The notes beneath the pieces were generated by a model. The model was not told the origin of the DNA. It saw nothing but the letters and a program-made list of their open reading frames with translations, and did not search any database. This document shows positions 27,415 through 36,734 of a stretch of DNA of 64,000 bases, piece by piece. The position numbers and the translations under genes are program-made. Numbering within the stretch: position 1 is the stretch's first letter; each line of letters begins with the position of its first letter. The DNA is from Rhodothermia bacterium. GTDB taxonomy: Bacteria > Bacteroidota > Rhodothermia > Rhodothermales > UBA2364. The stretch lies in NCBI GenBank assembly GCA_017303715.1, contig JAFLBZ010000016.1, forward strand, positions 1 to 64,000, read 5' to 3'.

Positions 27415-29211
27415 ATGAAACGCACGTACCGCCTTTTTGTCCTCCCGTTGTTTATTGGCTTGTTGTTGATCTCCGGTCTTACCCCAATTAAGCATCAACC
27501 ACTAACGCCTTATGCCGTACCCGATCCGGTTCGTGGGGAAAAAGGCATGGTGGTATCCGCACATCCAGAGGCAACAAAAGCCGGACTCGATATACTGCAA
27601 AAAGGTGGAAATGCCGTAGATGCAGCGGTGGCAACCGGATTTGCCCTAGCAGTGGTTTATCCCGTTGCCGGAAACATTGGCGGCGGCGGCTTTATGGTCA
27701 TCCGAGACAAAAATGGAAAATCCACCTCTTTCGATTACCGCGAAAAAGCGCCGGAAGCCGCCACCCGCGACATGTTTTTGGATGAAAAAGGGAATTTTGT
27801 CGCGACCCGCAGCACCAAAGGCTATTTGGCAAATGGCGTCCCCGGTGCTGTAGCGGGCATGTTACAAGCCCATGCCAAACAAGGTAAACTCCCGCTTTCG
27901 GCGGTCTTGGCTCCCGCAATCCGCTTGGCTTCTATGGGTTGGCGCCTCACCGAGCAAGATGCCGATATGTTCAACCACTTTTATAAGGACTTTGCTGAGT
28001 TCAAATCCACGGCCAAGTATTTCACAAAAGGCAGCCCTGAAAAACCATATTCAGCGGGCGAATTGTTCACCCAAAAAGACTTGGCGCTAACACTCCGACG
28101 CATACAGATCAAAGGCCATGATGGGTTTTATAAAGGTCCCACTGCCGATCTTCTTGTGGCCGAAATGAAACGCGGCGGCGGACTAATTACCCACAAAGAC
28201 CTTGCATCCTATCAAGCCCAAGAACGTGAGGTAGTTACAGGTACATATCGCGGATACAAAATCATCTCGATGGCCCCGCCATCATCGGGCGGCATTGCCC
28301 TTATGCAACTCCTAAATGCCGTAGAGCCTTATGATATCAAAGAAATGGGCTTCCGTTCTAGTGAACTGATCCACTTAGAAGCAGAAGCCATGCGGCGTGT
28401 TTATGCAGATCGGGCAGAATGGCTCGGAGACCCCGACTTTTTCAACGTCCCACAAAAAGGCTTAATCGCAAAACGCTACATGCAAGAACGGATGAAAACC
28501 TTCGATCCACAAAAGGCAACACCAAGCGCACAAGTAAAATACGGGAACCCCGCCATGGGAGAATCTACCGAGACCACCCATTATTCGGTTGTGGACAAAG
28601 ACGGGAATGCAGTAGCGGTTACCACTACCATCAACGGTGCTTTCGGGAATTTTGTCGTGGTTGATGGTGCAGGTTTTTTCCTAAACAACGAGATGGACGA
28701 CTTTTCGGCCAAACCGGGCACACCGAATATGTTTGGCGTAATTGGCGGCGAGGCCAATGCTATACAGCCACATAAACGTATGTTGTCTTCAATGACCCCC
28801 ACGATCGTCGCAGACCCCGAAGGCCGCTTGTTCATGGTTGCCGGTTCTCCGGGCGGCTCCACCATCATCACTACCGTTTATCAGGTGATTACCAACGTAA
28901 TAGATCATGGCATGAACATTGCCGAGGCCGTTTCGGTGCCGCGTATTCATCACCAATGGCTACCAGAAGTCTTGTTCCACGAAAAGTGGGCATTCCCCAT
29001 AGATGTCTCAAAAAACTTAGAAAGCAAAGGCTGGAAACTCTCCCAACGTGCCGGAACCAGTGGGATGGCGGATTGCATTTTGATCACCCACGAAACCATC
29101 TCCACAAAAACAGACCCCAGTGGTATTAATACGAACCAAGCGAAAACACAAAAACGGGTATATTGGGGCGGTGCCGATCCACGCGGACAAAGTTTGGCCT
29201 TGGGCTACTAA
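27415..29211 (+). CDS. ggt: Gamma-glutamyltransferase, periplasmic
   Basis: A 598-residue Ntn hydrolase that cleaves gamma-glutamyl bonds (glutathione and conjugates). N-terminal signal segment with a hydrophobic run ending near 'ISGLTP'. The proenzyme site is 'ESTETTHYSVVD', with Thr387 the expected new N-terminus and Glu instead of the more usual Gln before it. 'GGNAVDAAVATGFALAV', 'GNIGGGGFMV' and 'SGGIALMQLLN' are substrate-pocket motifs, and 'GFFLNNEMDDF' and 'GSPGGSTIITTV' lie in the small subunit. The start at 27415 (MKRTYRLF) gives the proper signal peptide. Confidence 0.94.
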   Translation: MKRTYRLFVLPLFIGLLLISGLTPIKHQPLTPYAVPDPVRGEKGMVVSAHPEATKAGLDILQKGGNAVDAAVATGFALAVVYPVAGNIGGGGFMVIRDKNGKSTSFDYREKAPEAATRDMFLDEKGNFVATRSTKGYLANGVPGAVAGMLQAHAKQGKLPLSAVLAPAIRLASMGWRLTEQDADMFNHFYKDFAEFKSTAKYFTKGSPEKPYSAGELFTQKDLALTLRRIQIKGHDGFYKGPTADLLVAEMKRGGGLITHKDLASYQAQEREVVTGTYRGYKIISMAPPSSGGIALMQLLNAVEPYDIKEMGFRSSELIHLEAEAMRRVYADRAEWLGDPDFFNVPQKGLIAKRYMQERMKTFDPQKATPSAQVKYGNPAMGESTETTHYSVVDKDGNAVAVTTTINGAFGNFVVVDGAGFFLNNEMDDFSAKPGTPNMFGVIGGEANAIQPHKRMLSSMTPTIVADPEGRLFMVAGSPGGSTIITTVYQVITNVIDHGMNIAEAVSVPRIHHQWLPEVLFHEKWAFPIDVSKNLESKGWKLSQRAGTSGMADCILITHETISTKTDPSGINTNQAKTQKRVYWGGADPRGQSLALGY

Positions 29212-29225
29212 GCCCCAATCAGCGC

Positions 29226-29274
29226 AATGGAGGTTTTGTTTAGCGCTTTTTCGTGCAGTAGAACCTCCATTTTT
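29226..29274 (+). terminator. Hairpin terminator after ggt
   Basis: AATGGAGGTT (29226-29235) pairs with AACCTCCATT (29262-29271), followed by TTT. The loop is 26 nt and contains a smaller GCGC/GTGC-like element. Confidence 0.65.
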
Positions 29275-29606
29275 CGTACTTACAAGCCCCGACATCCTCG
29301 AATGGTACACACGGGCAGCCCGCGGAAAAATCGGCAAGCGTAAGGATGACTTCCGTTATACCCTGCCGGCTTACACCCATATCTTTTTAGGACGTCACCC
29401 CGATGGGCTGGCTATATGATCGTTAAAACGTGCTGTTTCTGTTATGATGCCGCGCCCACGATGGGGCTATACTGCTCGCTGGAGACAACTTTCTAGGATG
29501 CCAAGGTTGTGGAGAAATTTACGAAATTGCGCAACTTAAAGTGTTTTCGGAGAGAACAGGTCTGTTATTGAAAGTTCCCCCGAATGGTAAAATGTGCAAT
29601 AAGAGT
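29275..29606. other. Intergenic, possible remnant of a decayed coding region
   Basis: No intact gene. Protein-like pieces occur in different plus-strand frames: a frame ending 'THIFLGRHPDGLAI' at about 29418, a 26-codon frame from ATG 29416 with 'CCFCYDAAPTMGLYCSLETTF', and a third frame from about 29499 with 'CQGCGEIYEIAQLKVFSERTG'. The paired cysteines hint at a frameshifted zinc-ribbon-like protein, but no family is recognised. GC and codon texture do not settle it. Confidence 0.3.
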
Positions 29607-30596
29607 TTATGGCTTGGGTATGGTTTGTTGAATAGGGTCTATAGTGGCTTTGTTCTGAGAAAGGAGCATTTCAGCAGTTTGGCCATAATGGTCAGTTTGT
29701 TGGGGTTTAGCCCCGGCCTTCAAGAGTTTTTCCATCATGGCTTTGTTTTGCTGAATAGCGGCAAGGTGCAGTGCTGTTCCGCCTTGCCAGCCCTCGGTAT
29801 TGTTGCGGTTGGGGTCTGCACCCGCAGCTAAGAGTATGTCCACCACTTGGGACTTGTTCACCCGAACAGCGGCCATGAGGGCGGTATAACCGGTTGCATT
29901 TACGGCATTGGGATTGGCTCCTTCTTTTAAGAGGCGCTGCACCAATGCAACATTACCTTGATATGCAGCAGAAACAAGAGGCGGCGTGCTTTTTCCATGC
30001 CCTACATTCGGATTAGCTCCGGCATCCAGCAGTAAATTGGTGGTGGCCACATGACTACGTTGCAGGGCAAATTGTAGGGCCGTGTTGCCCGTAACATCTG
30101 TAGCTTCCAAGAAAGGTTTATCCTTTAAAAGTTGCTCCACAACATAAGCATTTCCCGACTTTGCGCCCATCATCAGCGGAGTCCGTCCCCAAGGATCCTT
30201 GACGTCCACAAAAGGGTTATACGCCAACATGCGCGACACAATTCGGGTACGCCCATAGGCCGCTGCTTGTACCAACGGAATAAAACCATCGGAAAAGACT
30301 TGGTCTGGCTTAGCACCATGTAGCATCAAAAGGTTAGTCGGTTGGAAGAAGTTCTTCTGGATGCCCATTCGCCATGCTGCGCCATCTGCAACATCCGGCT
30401 TCATACCCGCTTCTAAGAACCACTGAATTTCCTCCATGCGGTAAGCTGCAAAGGTTTCCAGAAACGCTTCTTCGGTAAAGGGAATTTTTTTGGCCTCCAA
30501 ATTTGCCCGAGCACGCTCTGGAGAGGGTTTCTCAGCACACGCTGAAAATAAAAAGCCGATCAAAAAAATTAAGGGGAAGGTTCGCAGATACATCAC
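29607..30596 (-). CDS. Ankyrin-repeat lipoprotein
   Basis: A 329-residue protein with a lipoprotein signal (lipobox 'LFSAC', Cys20) followed by about six to seven ankyrin repeats, with clear 'GRTPLMMGAKSGN', 'GNTALQFALQ', 'GYTALMAAV' and 'GGTALHLAAIQQN' helices and 'LLDAGANPN'-type turns. Ankyrin arrays bind protein partners; the partner is unknown. Probably anchored to a membrane on the periplasmic face. It stands alone, convergent with ggt. Confidence 0.9.
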   Translation of the reverse strand: MMYLRTFPLIFLIGFLFSACAEKPSPERARANLEAKKIPFTEEAFLETFAAYRMEEIQWFLEAGMKPDVADGAAWRMGIQKNFFQPTNLLMLHGAKPDQVFSDGFIPLVQAAAYGRTRIVSRMLAYNPFVDVKDPWGRTPLMMGAKSGNAYVVEQLLKDKPFLEATDVTGNTALQFALQRSHVATTNLLLDAGANPNVGHGKSTPPLVSAAYQGNVALVQRLLKEGANPNAVNATGYTALMAAVRVNKSQVVDILLAAGADPNRNNTEGWQGGTALHLAAIQQNKAMMEKLLKAGAKPQQTDHYGQTAEMLLSQNKATIDPIQQTIPKP

Positions 30597-30832
30597 GTAG
30601 GCCGTTTTTGATAACTCACAAAGTGATAAAATACAGGTTTATTCCCTTCATCAAAGGTGGATTCGTGTAGAAGACGTTGGTTCTTCGAAAAACAACCAGT
30701 AACTTCAGGAATAATTACACTTGATAAACACAAAAATACGTTTTGGCATCTTAGAACTTTGGGTAGCCCAAATCTATAAAGCCGTTTTTTAATGGATCTA
30801 TCTCAATTCAATTAGCATCTATTGGTAAGGCC

Positions 30833-31801
30833 GTGTCTTTTAAGTCTCTGATAAAACCTATACTCACCCTCTGTTGTTTGTTTTCCTTAATCTGGTTTAT
30901 CCACTGGGATCAGATTGTGAACACCATATATCAAGCCGATTGGCGGTTTGCTGGTGCGGCTTTGGCCCTATTGGGTCTAAACATCTATTTGCAAGCCACC
31001 ATTTGGCAAAGGTTGGTTTGCCGGCTTTATCCAGACGAGCGTTTTACACATTCTTTAGGGGCGATTTTGGTTGGGCAATCTCTTGGTTTATTTACACCAG
31101 CTCGTTTAGGCGATTTTATTGGTCGTGCTTATTATTTGGAACACAGCAACAAATGGGAATTGGCGGCACTCACGGGCGTTCAGCAAATTATTGCCTTGGC
31201 GTGTTATATTGGCTTTGGAATCCCTGCTTTGCTCTATTTTTTGCTCCTTCAATTTAAGCTATCCACCTACCTTTGGTATTTGTTGTTGGTGATGGGTGTT
31301 GGGGCTTTGCTGCTTTTGGTCACGATTCTGTTGCATCCACGTGCGGTTTATCGCTTTATTGTTGGCCGCTTCCCGTATCCGCATGTGCTAAAAACGTTTG
31401 GTTTTTTGCGCCACCTCTCGTTGCAAGATGTGTATAAATTATTTGGGCTTACAACGGTTCGGTATGCTGTTTTTTCTTTGCAGTGCCTTCTAATTTTATA
31501 TGGATTCGGGGCACAAATTGATTGGAAAGATGCCCTTATTGCCATTGTTTTGTTCTTTTATGCAAATAGCGTTATTCCTTCGCCTGCATTGGCGGGGTTG
31601 GGGATTAGAGAAGGCTCGGCTGTATTCTTTTTGGGCTTCTTTGGGGTTCCGGCAGCTATTGCCTTTAGTACCTCACTTTTGTTATATGTTGTGAATATCC
31701 TGACCCCAGCAGCAATGGGCTTGCCACTGATTTTCCGGCTTAAACTGAATGGCCAAATGCAGACAAAGGCCAATCTTGAAAAAGTTACCACATCTTCATG
31801 A
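30833..31801 (+). CDS. Multi-pass membrane protein of the LPG-synthase TM (flippase-like) family
   Basis: A 322-residue protein with about eight predicted membrane helices, matching the lysylphosphatidylglycerol-synthase transmembrane / UPF0104 family ('LGLFTPARLGDFIGRAYYLE', 'PSPALAGLGIREGSAVFFLG'). In MprF this domain flips lipids; stand-alone members are often encoded beside glycosyltransferases and may move lipid-linked sugars. Start is GTG at 30833. Its stop overlaps the GT2 start as ATGA, so the two are translationally coupled. Confidence 0.85.
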   Translation: MSFKSLIKPILTLCCLFSLIWFIHWDQIVNTIYQADWRFAGAALALLGLNIYLQATIWQRLVCRLYPDERFTHSLGAILVGQSLGLFTPARLGDFIGRAYYLEHSNKWELAALTGVQQIIALACYIGFGIPALLYFLLLQFKLSTYLWYLLLVMGVGALLLLVTILLHPRAVYRFIVGRFPYPHVLKTFGFLRHLSLQDVYKLFGLTTVRYAVFSLQCLLILYGFGAQIDWKDALIAIVLFFYANSVIPSPALAGLGIREGSAVFFLGFFGVPAAIAFSTSLLLYVVNILTPAAMGLPLIFRLKLNGQMQTKANLEKVTTSS

Positions 31802-32943
31802 CCTTGTTTTTAATTTTGTTCTGTCTGTTTACTGTTTTTTATATTGTTTTAATGCTGCTCTTCGCGTATGGATTTCGGAAGGCCATTAAAACGTATGTCC
31901 CTCACCAAATGTCGGAGGCAAACAGACCCTTTGTATCGGTGGTCATTGCAGCAAGGAACGAAGCAGAAAATATACTGCTCTGTTTGCACCGCATTTTCGC
32001 AAACCACTATCCCGCCGATCGTTTTGAGGTTATCGTTGTCAACGACGACTCAAGCGATGCAACAGCCGGAATAGTGGAAGGATTGCGGTTGGAGTATCCC
32101 AACCTACACCTATTGCATATGCCAGAGAATGTAGTACGAACAAGGGCACATAAAAAAAAGGCTTTAGAGAAAGGGGTACTCCATGCCAAAGGCGATCTTA
32201 TTCTTACAACTGATGCAGATTGTGCCGTGCCTCTACATTGGATCGAGACCATGGCAGCCACTTTTGACGAACATACCGCCTTTGTTTCTGGCCCAGTCGC
32301 TTTTAGACGTAAGTATAATTTTTTTCAGGACATGCAGGCATTAGAATTCCTTGGATTGGTGGCCGTTGGCGGGGGAGCAATTGGGTTGAACCGCCCAAAT
32401 TTGGCCAATGGTGCGAATGTAGCCTACCGTAAAAGCGTGTTTTTAGCGATCAAAGGCTTCGACGGAATTGACCATCTTACCTCAGGCGATGACGAGATGT
32501 TGATGCAGAAAATTGCAGCTACTGGCCATTGGCGAGTTCGCTTTTGCCCATCCCATAAAGCGTTGGTTCGGACGGATCCCGTTCCCAGCCTTGGCGCACT
32601 AATTCAGCAGCGCAAGCGTTGGGCCTCAAAAGGAGCTTTATACCCAAATAAAGGCTATGTCGCCGTTATTGTGTCGGTCTATATGTTTTTTGCGTTTTTT
32701 CTGATGGCTTTGCTCTCCCTGCTATGGCGTCCAGATGCTTTAGCCACACTTTGTCTCGCGTTATTGGGTAAAATCTTGGCAGAAGGCGCTTTGCTTGGAC
32801 AAGCAACATGGCAGTGGCGTCAGCGGCGGCTTTTGGTGTATTTCTTGCCTGAACAACTGATCCATATCCCGTATGTGGTTTTGATTGGCTTAGTATCCCA
32901 ATTTGGTGGGTATCAATGGAAAGGACGGCGTATTGATCGGTAA
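31798..32943 (+). CDS. Membrane-bound family 2 glycosyltransferase
   Basis: A 381-residue processive-type GT2. An N-terminal membrane helix is followed by the GT-A domain: 'VSVVIAARNEAENI', the nucleotide-sugar Asp in 'VVNDDSSD', DxD-type 'TTDAD', 'SGDDEMLM' and the acceptor motif 'QQRKRW'. Two or three helices close the protein. It probably transfers a sugar to a lipid or exported polymer together with the coupled flippase-like protein. Confidence 0.9.
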   Translation: MTLFLILFCLFTVFYIVLMLLFAYGFRKAIKTYVPHQMSEANRPFVSVVIAARNEAENILLCLHRIFANHYPADRFEVIVVNDDSSDATAGIVEGLRLEYPNLHLLHMPENVVRTRAHKKKALEKGVLHAKGDLILTTDADCAVPLHWIETMAATFDEHTAFVSGPVAFRRKYNFFQDMQALEFLGLVAVGGGAIGLNRPNLANGANVAYRKSVFLAIKGFDGIDHLTSGDDEMLMQKIAATGHWRVRFCPSHKALVRTDPVPSLGALIQQRKRWASKGALYPNKGYVAVIVSVYMFFAFFLMALLSLLWRPDALATLCLALLGKILAEGALLGQATWQWRQRRLLVYFLPEQLIHIPYVVLIGLVSQFGGYQWKGRRIDR

Positions 32944-32993
32944 AACTTTTGTTCTGAAGCGTATCACGTACCCAAAAACACCATGTAGGTACG

Positions 32994-33012
32994 GCCTTGC
33001 CCCAAGGCTTTT
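32994..33012 (+). terminator. Short hairpin after the GT2 gene
   Basis: GCCTTG-CCC-CAAGGC followed by TTTT. The 6-bp stem is short but GC-rich; it lies 51 bp after the stop. Confidence 0.45.
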
Positions 33013-33127
33013 CCCTGTGTCAAAATGGAATGGATTCTGTATTGTTTAGGATTCTTGCGAATGAGACCAACAGCCTATGGCTGTGTCTTTAGAAAGCATA
33101 ATTTTATTCAGCATGAAAAAGAAAGGC

Positions 33128-33137
33128 TAAGCGCTTA
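33128..33137. promoter_or_regulatory. TAAGCGCTTA palindrome before the polysaccharide deacetylase
   Basis: The 10-bp core equals the centre of the amylase operator at 41.8 kb, but the flanks (C and A instead of G and C) do not extend the match. It could be a weak site of the same regulator or chance. Confidence 0.25.
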
Positions 33138-33222
33138 ACCCGCTCTTGATTTTTGTATGTTAGTGTGAATGTCTTTGCTTTCTAAGCAGTTGTACATTCT
33201 CCATTTTGTCGGTATTCCTTTA

Positions 33223-33861
33223 ATGTTTAATATATTCGCTACACAAACCGTTCGTTTTTTACCCCGATTCTATCCAGATATTTTGTGGCATGTTTCTACG
33301 AAAGAAAAAGTCCTCTATATCACCATAGATGATGGGCCAACGGCTTCATGCACGGGTGTTTTGGCAGAAATCTTGGAAAAATTTAACGCCAAGGCGACTT
33401 TTTTCTTGATTGGCCAAAATATTGAATCGGAACCCAGCCTTGTTCGTGAACTTATGCACGCTGGTCATACCTTAGGCCAGCATTCCTACTCCCACCCGAA
33501 TGCTTGGCAACTGCCCAGCATACAAATGGTGGAGGAAATGATTCGGGCTACAAAGTCTTTAGAAGAGGTTACTGGCGAGCGGGTAAAGTGGATGCGTCCG
33601 CCTTATGGCCGTTTTACACCTACTATGCGCCAATGGTGTGTCGAAAATCAACAAAAATTGGTTATGTGGGATATCTTGCCAGCAGATTATATGCCCTCTG
33701 TTTCGGAGGAAGACATTAGCCAACACGTTTGCCGCTACGCCCGAAAAGGCTCGGTGGTACTGCTACACGATAATCCCAAAGTTTTTCATAAAACACCGGA
33801 AGCCCTCCGTGCCATCCTTTCAAAACTTAAGGACGAGGGGTGGCGTTTCTCGGCATTATAA
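33223..33861 (+). CDS. Polysaccharide deacetylase (NodB / CE4 family)
   Basis: A 212-residue deacetylase that removes N- or O-acetyl groups from a polysaccharide. The five CE4 motifs are readable: 'ITIDDGPT' (Asp36, Asp37), 'HSYSHPN' (His87, His91 metal ligands), 'RPPYGRF' (about 125), 'WDILPADY' and 'VLLHDN'. ATG 33223 ('MFNIFATQTVRFLP') fits better than the in-frame ATG at 33169. No obvious signal peptide, so a cytosolic or membrane-associated location is possible. It follows the flippase/GT2 pair and may belong to the same envelope-glycan task. Confidence 0.88.
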   Translation: MFNIFATQTVRFLPRFYPDILWHVSTKEKVLYITIDDGPTASCTGVLAEILEKFNAKATFFLIGQNIESEPSLVRELMHAGHTLGQHSYSHPNAWQLPSIQMVEEMIRATKSLEEVTGERVKWMRPPYGRFTPTMRQWCVENQQKLVMWDILPADYMPSVSEEDISQHVCRYARKGSVVLLHDNPKVFHKTPEALRAILSKLKDEGWRFSAL

Positions 33862-33900
33862 ACCGTTTGTATCCTTATCCAGACGTTAACCCGATCAAAA

Positions 33901-35943
33901 ATGAAAAATCTACGCTGGTTAGGCATTTTTATGTTATGGATGAGCAATACGCTGCTCATGGCGCAACCCATGACCATAACAGACCGACTTCCTGACGGCT
34001 TGCTGGGGCGTCCAGAGCTTCAGGACATTGTAGCGGCACAAGCAGAACGTAATGCCCAAAAAATTTTCCCACTTCTGACGTCCAAAACACCTGCAATCCG
34101 TGCAAGGGCTGCCTTTTCATTGGCTTCCATCCAAGATAGCTTGGCAACACCTTTGTTATTGGCACTCTTAAAAGATCCAGTCTCCAGTGTGAGGGCTGAT
34201 GTCGCTTTTGCATTAGGCCAAACAGCAGATTCTACGGTAAGCAATGCTTTATTAATGGCTTTTGCACAGGAGAAAGACGCCAATGTCCGTCAAAGATTAT
34301 TGGAAGCTTTGGGCAAAAAAGGGAGTCGTTCTTCGCTTGTAGAAGTAGCTTCTTTGGTATTGCCCGCAACGCTATTGCATTACCAAGCACTTGCCATTGC
34401 CCGATACGGACTCCGTGGACATCACCATCCAAAGGCCGTTCAGAAACTTATGGATGGTCTTCGGGCAACAAGTCCCGAATTACGCCAAAATGCAGCCTAT
34501 TATTTCGGGCGCGTGCGTCAAACAACGGCTTGGGTCTTTGTGGCCGACCAAGTGCGCGACATATTTGACCGGCTCAATCAGAACGACCCCGCTTTGATGT
34601 ACCTAGCTGCAGGATTGGGCCGTTTAAACGATCCGCAAGATTTGGTGCGCCTCCGGAAAATCAGTGTGGCATCTCCAGATTGGCGTATTCGGTACAATGC
34701 CGTTATGGCTTTTGCAGGAAGGGCACAAGACGAAGTCGTACAACAAGCGCTTTTTACTTCCCTGAGCGACCAAAACGAGCATGTGCGGATGGCGGCGGCT
34801 ACCGTACTTATGCGCACTTCACAACTTTCGCCAAGCTTCGATTTTGACCGTAGGAAGGGCTATTTTTTCCAATATCCGGAAGATTTTCGGGTGTCAGGCT
34901 TGTTTTTACCACTTTTTGCGGCAACGGAACCAACCGTAATCCGCACATGGCTTCAGGATGCTGCCACAACCACAGAGGCCAAGCGAATTGGCTTGGGGGC
35001 ACTTGGCAGAGCAACCGACCAAGATTCGTGGCAATATTTGTCCCAAGCCACCCAAGCCGAAAACCAGACTGTGGCCACAGCGGCCTTCGAGGCTTTGGCT
35101 TCGCGGTGGCGTAGTCATAAACCAGACTCTCTCCGTACCGAGGCTTATTTTTCAGTCATCCAACAAGCCTTAAGCCGTAAAAAACTCCCCTTGAGTTATG
35201 CTGCGGTGGGTCTTCTTGCGGACAAGCGGTTTAAACCATTTGGCAGTGTAAATGTATTGCTTGGTGTGTTTAAGGAGGCCAACCTACCGAATGAACTTGA
35301 GGTTGCAACCGAAGCACTCGCTTCATTAGGAAAATTAGGTGATACAGCAGCCCTACCACTCCTCCGAGAAACTACAGAACATCCACATCAGGTCATACGC
35401 GAAGCCGCCACCCGCGCGCTTCAAAACTTAACGGGCGAAAAAAGAGCCACAACAGCCAAGCGTACACCGAACGAGCGGCCTATAGATTGGGAATTTCTTA
35501 AAAAAGTGGGCAACAACCCAACCTTACGTTTTGAGACCAATAAAGGCGTTTTTCATGCCCATCTACTCACCGAGCAAGCACCGCAAACCGTGCAAACAAT
35601 CTTGCAACTGGTAGCGGAAGGGCGATATAGCGCCAATACATGGCATCGAGTGGTGAGCAATTTTGTCATTCAGGCAGGCGATATACAACACGCCGGCGGG
35701 TTTGGTGGCCCCGATTTTTCCATCCGCAGCGAGTTTACACGAGTCCCCTATCAGCGGGGAACATTGGGAATGGCCAGTGCCGGAAAGGACACCGAAGGCT
35801 CCCAGTTTTTTGTCACCCATTCCATGCAACCCCATTTAGACGGAAATTATACCGCCTTTGGCTATGTGCCAGAACGCGAATGGCCTGTGGTGGATGCGAT
35901 CTTACAAGGAGATGTCATCCAAAAAATCGTATGGGTTCGCTAA
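33901..35943 (+). CDS. Secreted HEAT-repeat / cyclophilin fusion protein
   Basis: A 680-residue protein. A signal peptide (ending 'LLMAQP') is followed by about 500 residues of HEAT-like repeats ('PAIRARAAFSLASIQD', 'SSVRADVAFALGQ', 'EHVRMAAATVLMR', 'QVIREAATRALQNL') and a C-terminal cyclophilin domain (about 540-680: 'FETNKGVFHAHLLTEQAP', 'NTWHRVVSNFVIQAGD', 'SQFFVTHSMQPHLDG'). The Trp of the usual 'PWLDG' is His here. HEAT arrays present binding surfaces, so this is probably a periplasmic folding factor with its own client platform. Confidence 0.88.
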   Translation: MKNLRWLGIFMLWMSNTLLMAQPMTITDRLPDGLLGRPELQDIVAAQAERNAQKIFPLLTSKTPAIRARAAFSLASIQDSLATPLLLALLKDPVSSVRADVAFALGQTADSTVSNALLMAFAQEKDANVRQRLLEALGKKGSRSSLVEVASLVLPATLLHYQALAIARYGLRGHHHPKAVQKLMDGLRATSPELRQNAAYYFGRVRQTTAWVFVADQVRDIFDRLNQNDPALMYLAAGLGRLNDPQDLVRLRKISVASPDWRIRYNAVMAFAGRAQDEVVQQALFTSLSDQNEHVRMAAATVLMRTSQLSPSFDFDRRKGYFFQYPEDFRVSGLFLPLFAATEPTVIRTWLQDAATTTEAKRIGLGALGRATDQDSWQYLSQATQAENQTVATAAFEALASRWRSHKPDSLRTEAYFSVIQQALSRKKLPLSYAAVGLLADKRFKPFGSVNVLLGVFKEANLPNELEVATEALASLGKLGDTAALPLLRETTEHPHQVIREAATRALQNLTGEKRATTAKRTPNERPIDWEFLKKVGNNPTLRFETNKGVFHAHLLTEQAPQTVQTILQLVAEGRYSANTWHRVVSNFVIQAGDIQHAGGFGGPDFSIRSEFTRVPYQRGTLGMASAGKDTEGSQFFVTHSMQPHLDGNYTAFGYVPEREWPVVDAILQGDVIQKIVWVR

Positions 35944-35963
35944 GTAACTTTCACATAACTTGT

Positions 35964-35987
35964 CTTTCTAAACCCATGATTAGAAAG
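35964..35987. terminator. Hairpin between convergent genes
   Basis: CTTTCTA / TAGAAAG with a 10-nt loop between the HEAT-cyclophilin and DUF1569 stops. There is no good T-run on either strand, so terminator function is uncertain. Confidence 0.3.
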
Positions 35988-36002
35988 GATTTACACTAAA
36001 TA

Positions 36003-36461
36003 TTATACCCCGAATTGGGTTAGGTGATGGTCTAAGTGCTTATAAAACAGGTTGTTCCATTCGGTGATGCTCAATTTGCCGAAGGACAAAGACTCTTTTT
36101 GATCAAAGTAGCTTTCGCCCAATTCAACCGTTTTGTTCAGGTAGTCAATCATTCGATTCTTTTCCGTTTCAAAATTTCTATCATCGCCGATCACAAACAT
36201 TGGTGCGGTACGGAGGTTTCTTTTATAAGGGGTCTCCCCAACGACGGTTTGTTTGGCGAAAAGTTGTATAAAAAAGCGCATGAGGGCATTGGGCTTAGGA
36301 TGCTTGTTCTCATAAGCCATCTCGTAGGAAACATTGCAATGGGCCAGCATTTGTGTCGCATTCATTTTGCCCCATTGTGGTTGTGAGGCGGGTGTTAACT
36401 GGTTGAGGCGTTGCAAAAGTTGATCTGTTACTTCACGGGTAAAAATATTGGGTAAAGGCAT
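36003..36461 (-). CDS. DUF1569 (DinB-like) protein
   Basis: A 152-residue helical protein with the pattern 'KMNATQMLAHC', 'FIQLFAKQTVVGETPYKRN' and the C-terminal 'HLDHHLTQFGV'. The spaced His residues are where the DinB/YfiT superfamily binds a metal. Biochemical role unknown; relatives include thiol-dependent transferases. The start at 36461 (MPLPNIF) is preferred to 36485. Confidence 0.8.
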   Translation of the reverse strand: MPLPNIFTREVTDQLLQRLNQLTPASQPQWGKMNATQMLAHCNVSYEMAYENKHPKPNALMRFFIQLFAKQTVVGETPYKRNLRTAPMFVIGDDRNFETEKNRMIDYLNKTVELGESYFDQKESLSFGKLSITEWNNLFYKHLDHHLTQFGV

Positions 36462-36734
36462 GGTACAAAAGGTTAAGGAAAACAAAAGTTGTGTGCATCA
36501 TGGGTTAAAAAACGTTTTTCGTCCAAAAACATGATACACAGATGGGTTGACAGAACAATTAAGTTATTAAAAAATTTAGGTATCCGATTTTAAATTATTG
36601 TTATTAAATGAATTAGCGCATTCGGATGGCCTGATTCCCCGTCCATACAAGAAGCCATATGGAAACCATTTCGTTTGAAGTGGGTCTTATTATCTTTAAA
36701 CCTTCCCACAATCTTGACCTATACCCAATCTCAG

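Noticed and set aside
33070-33084. ACAGCC-TAT-GGCTGT as terminator or operator
   Set aside because: A lone short hairpin with no T-run and no clear relation to a promoter.
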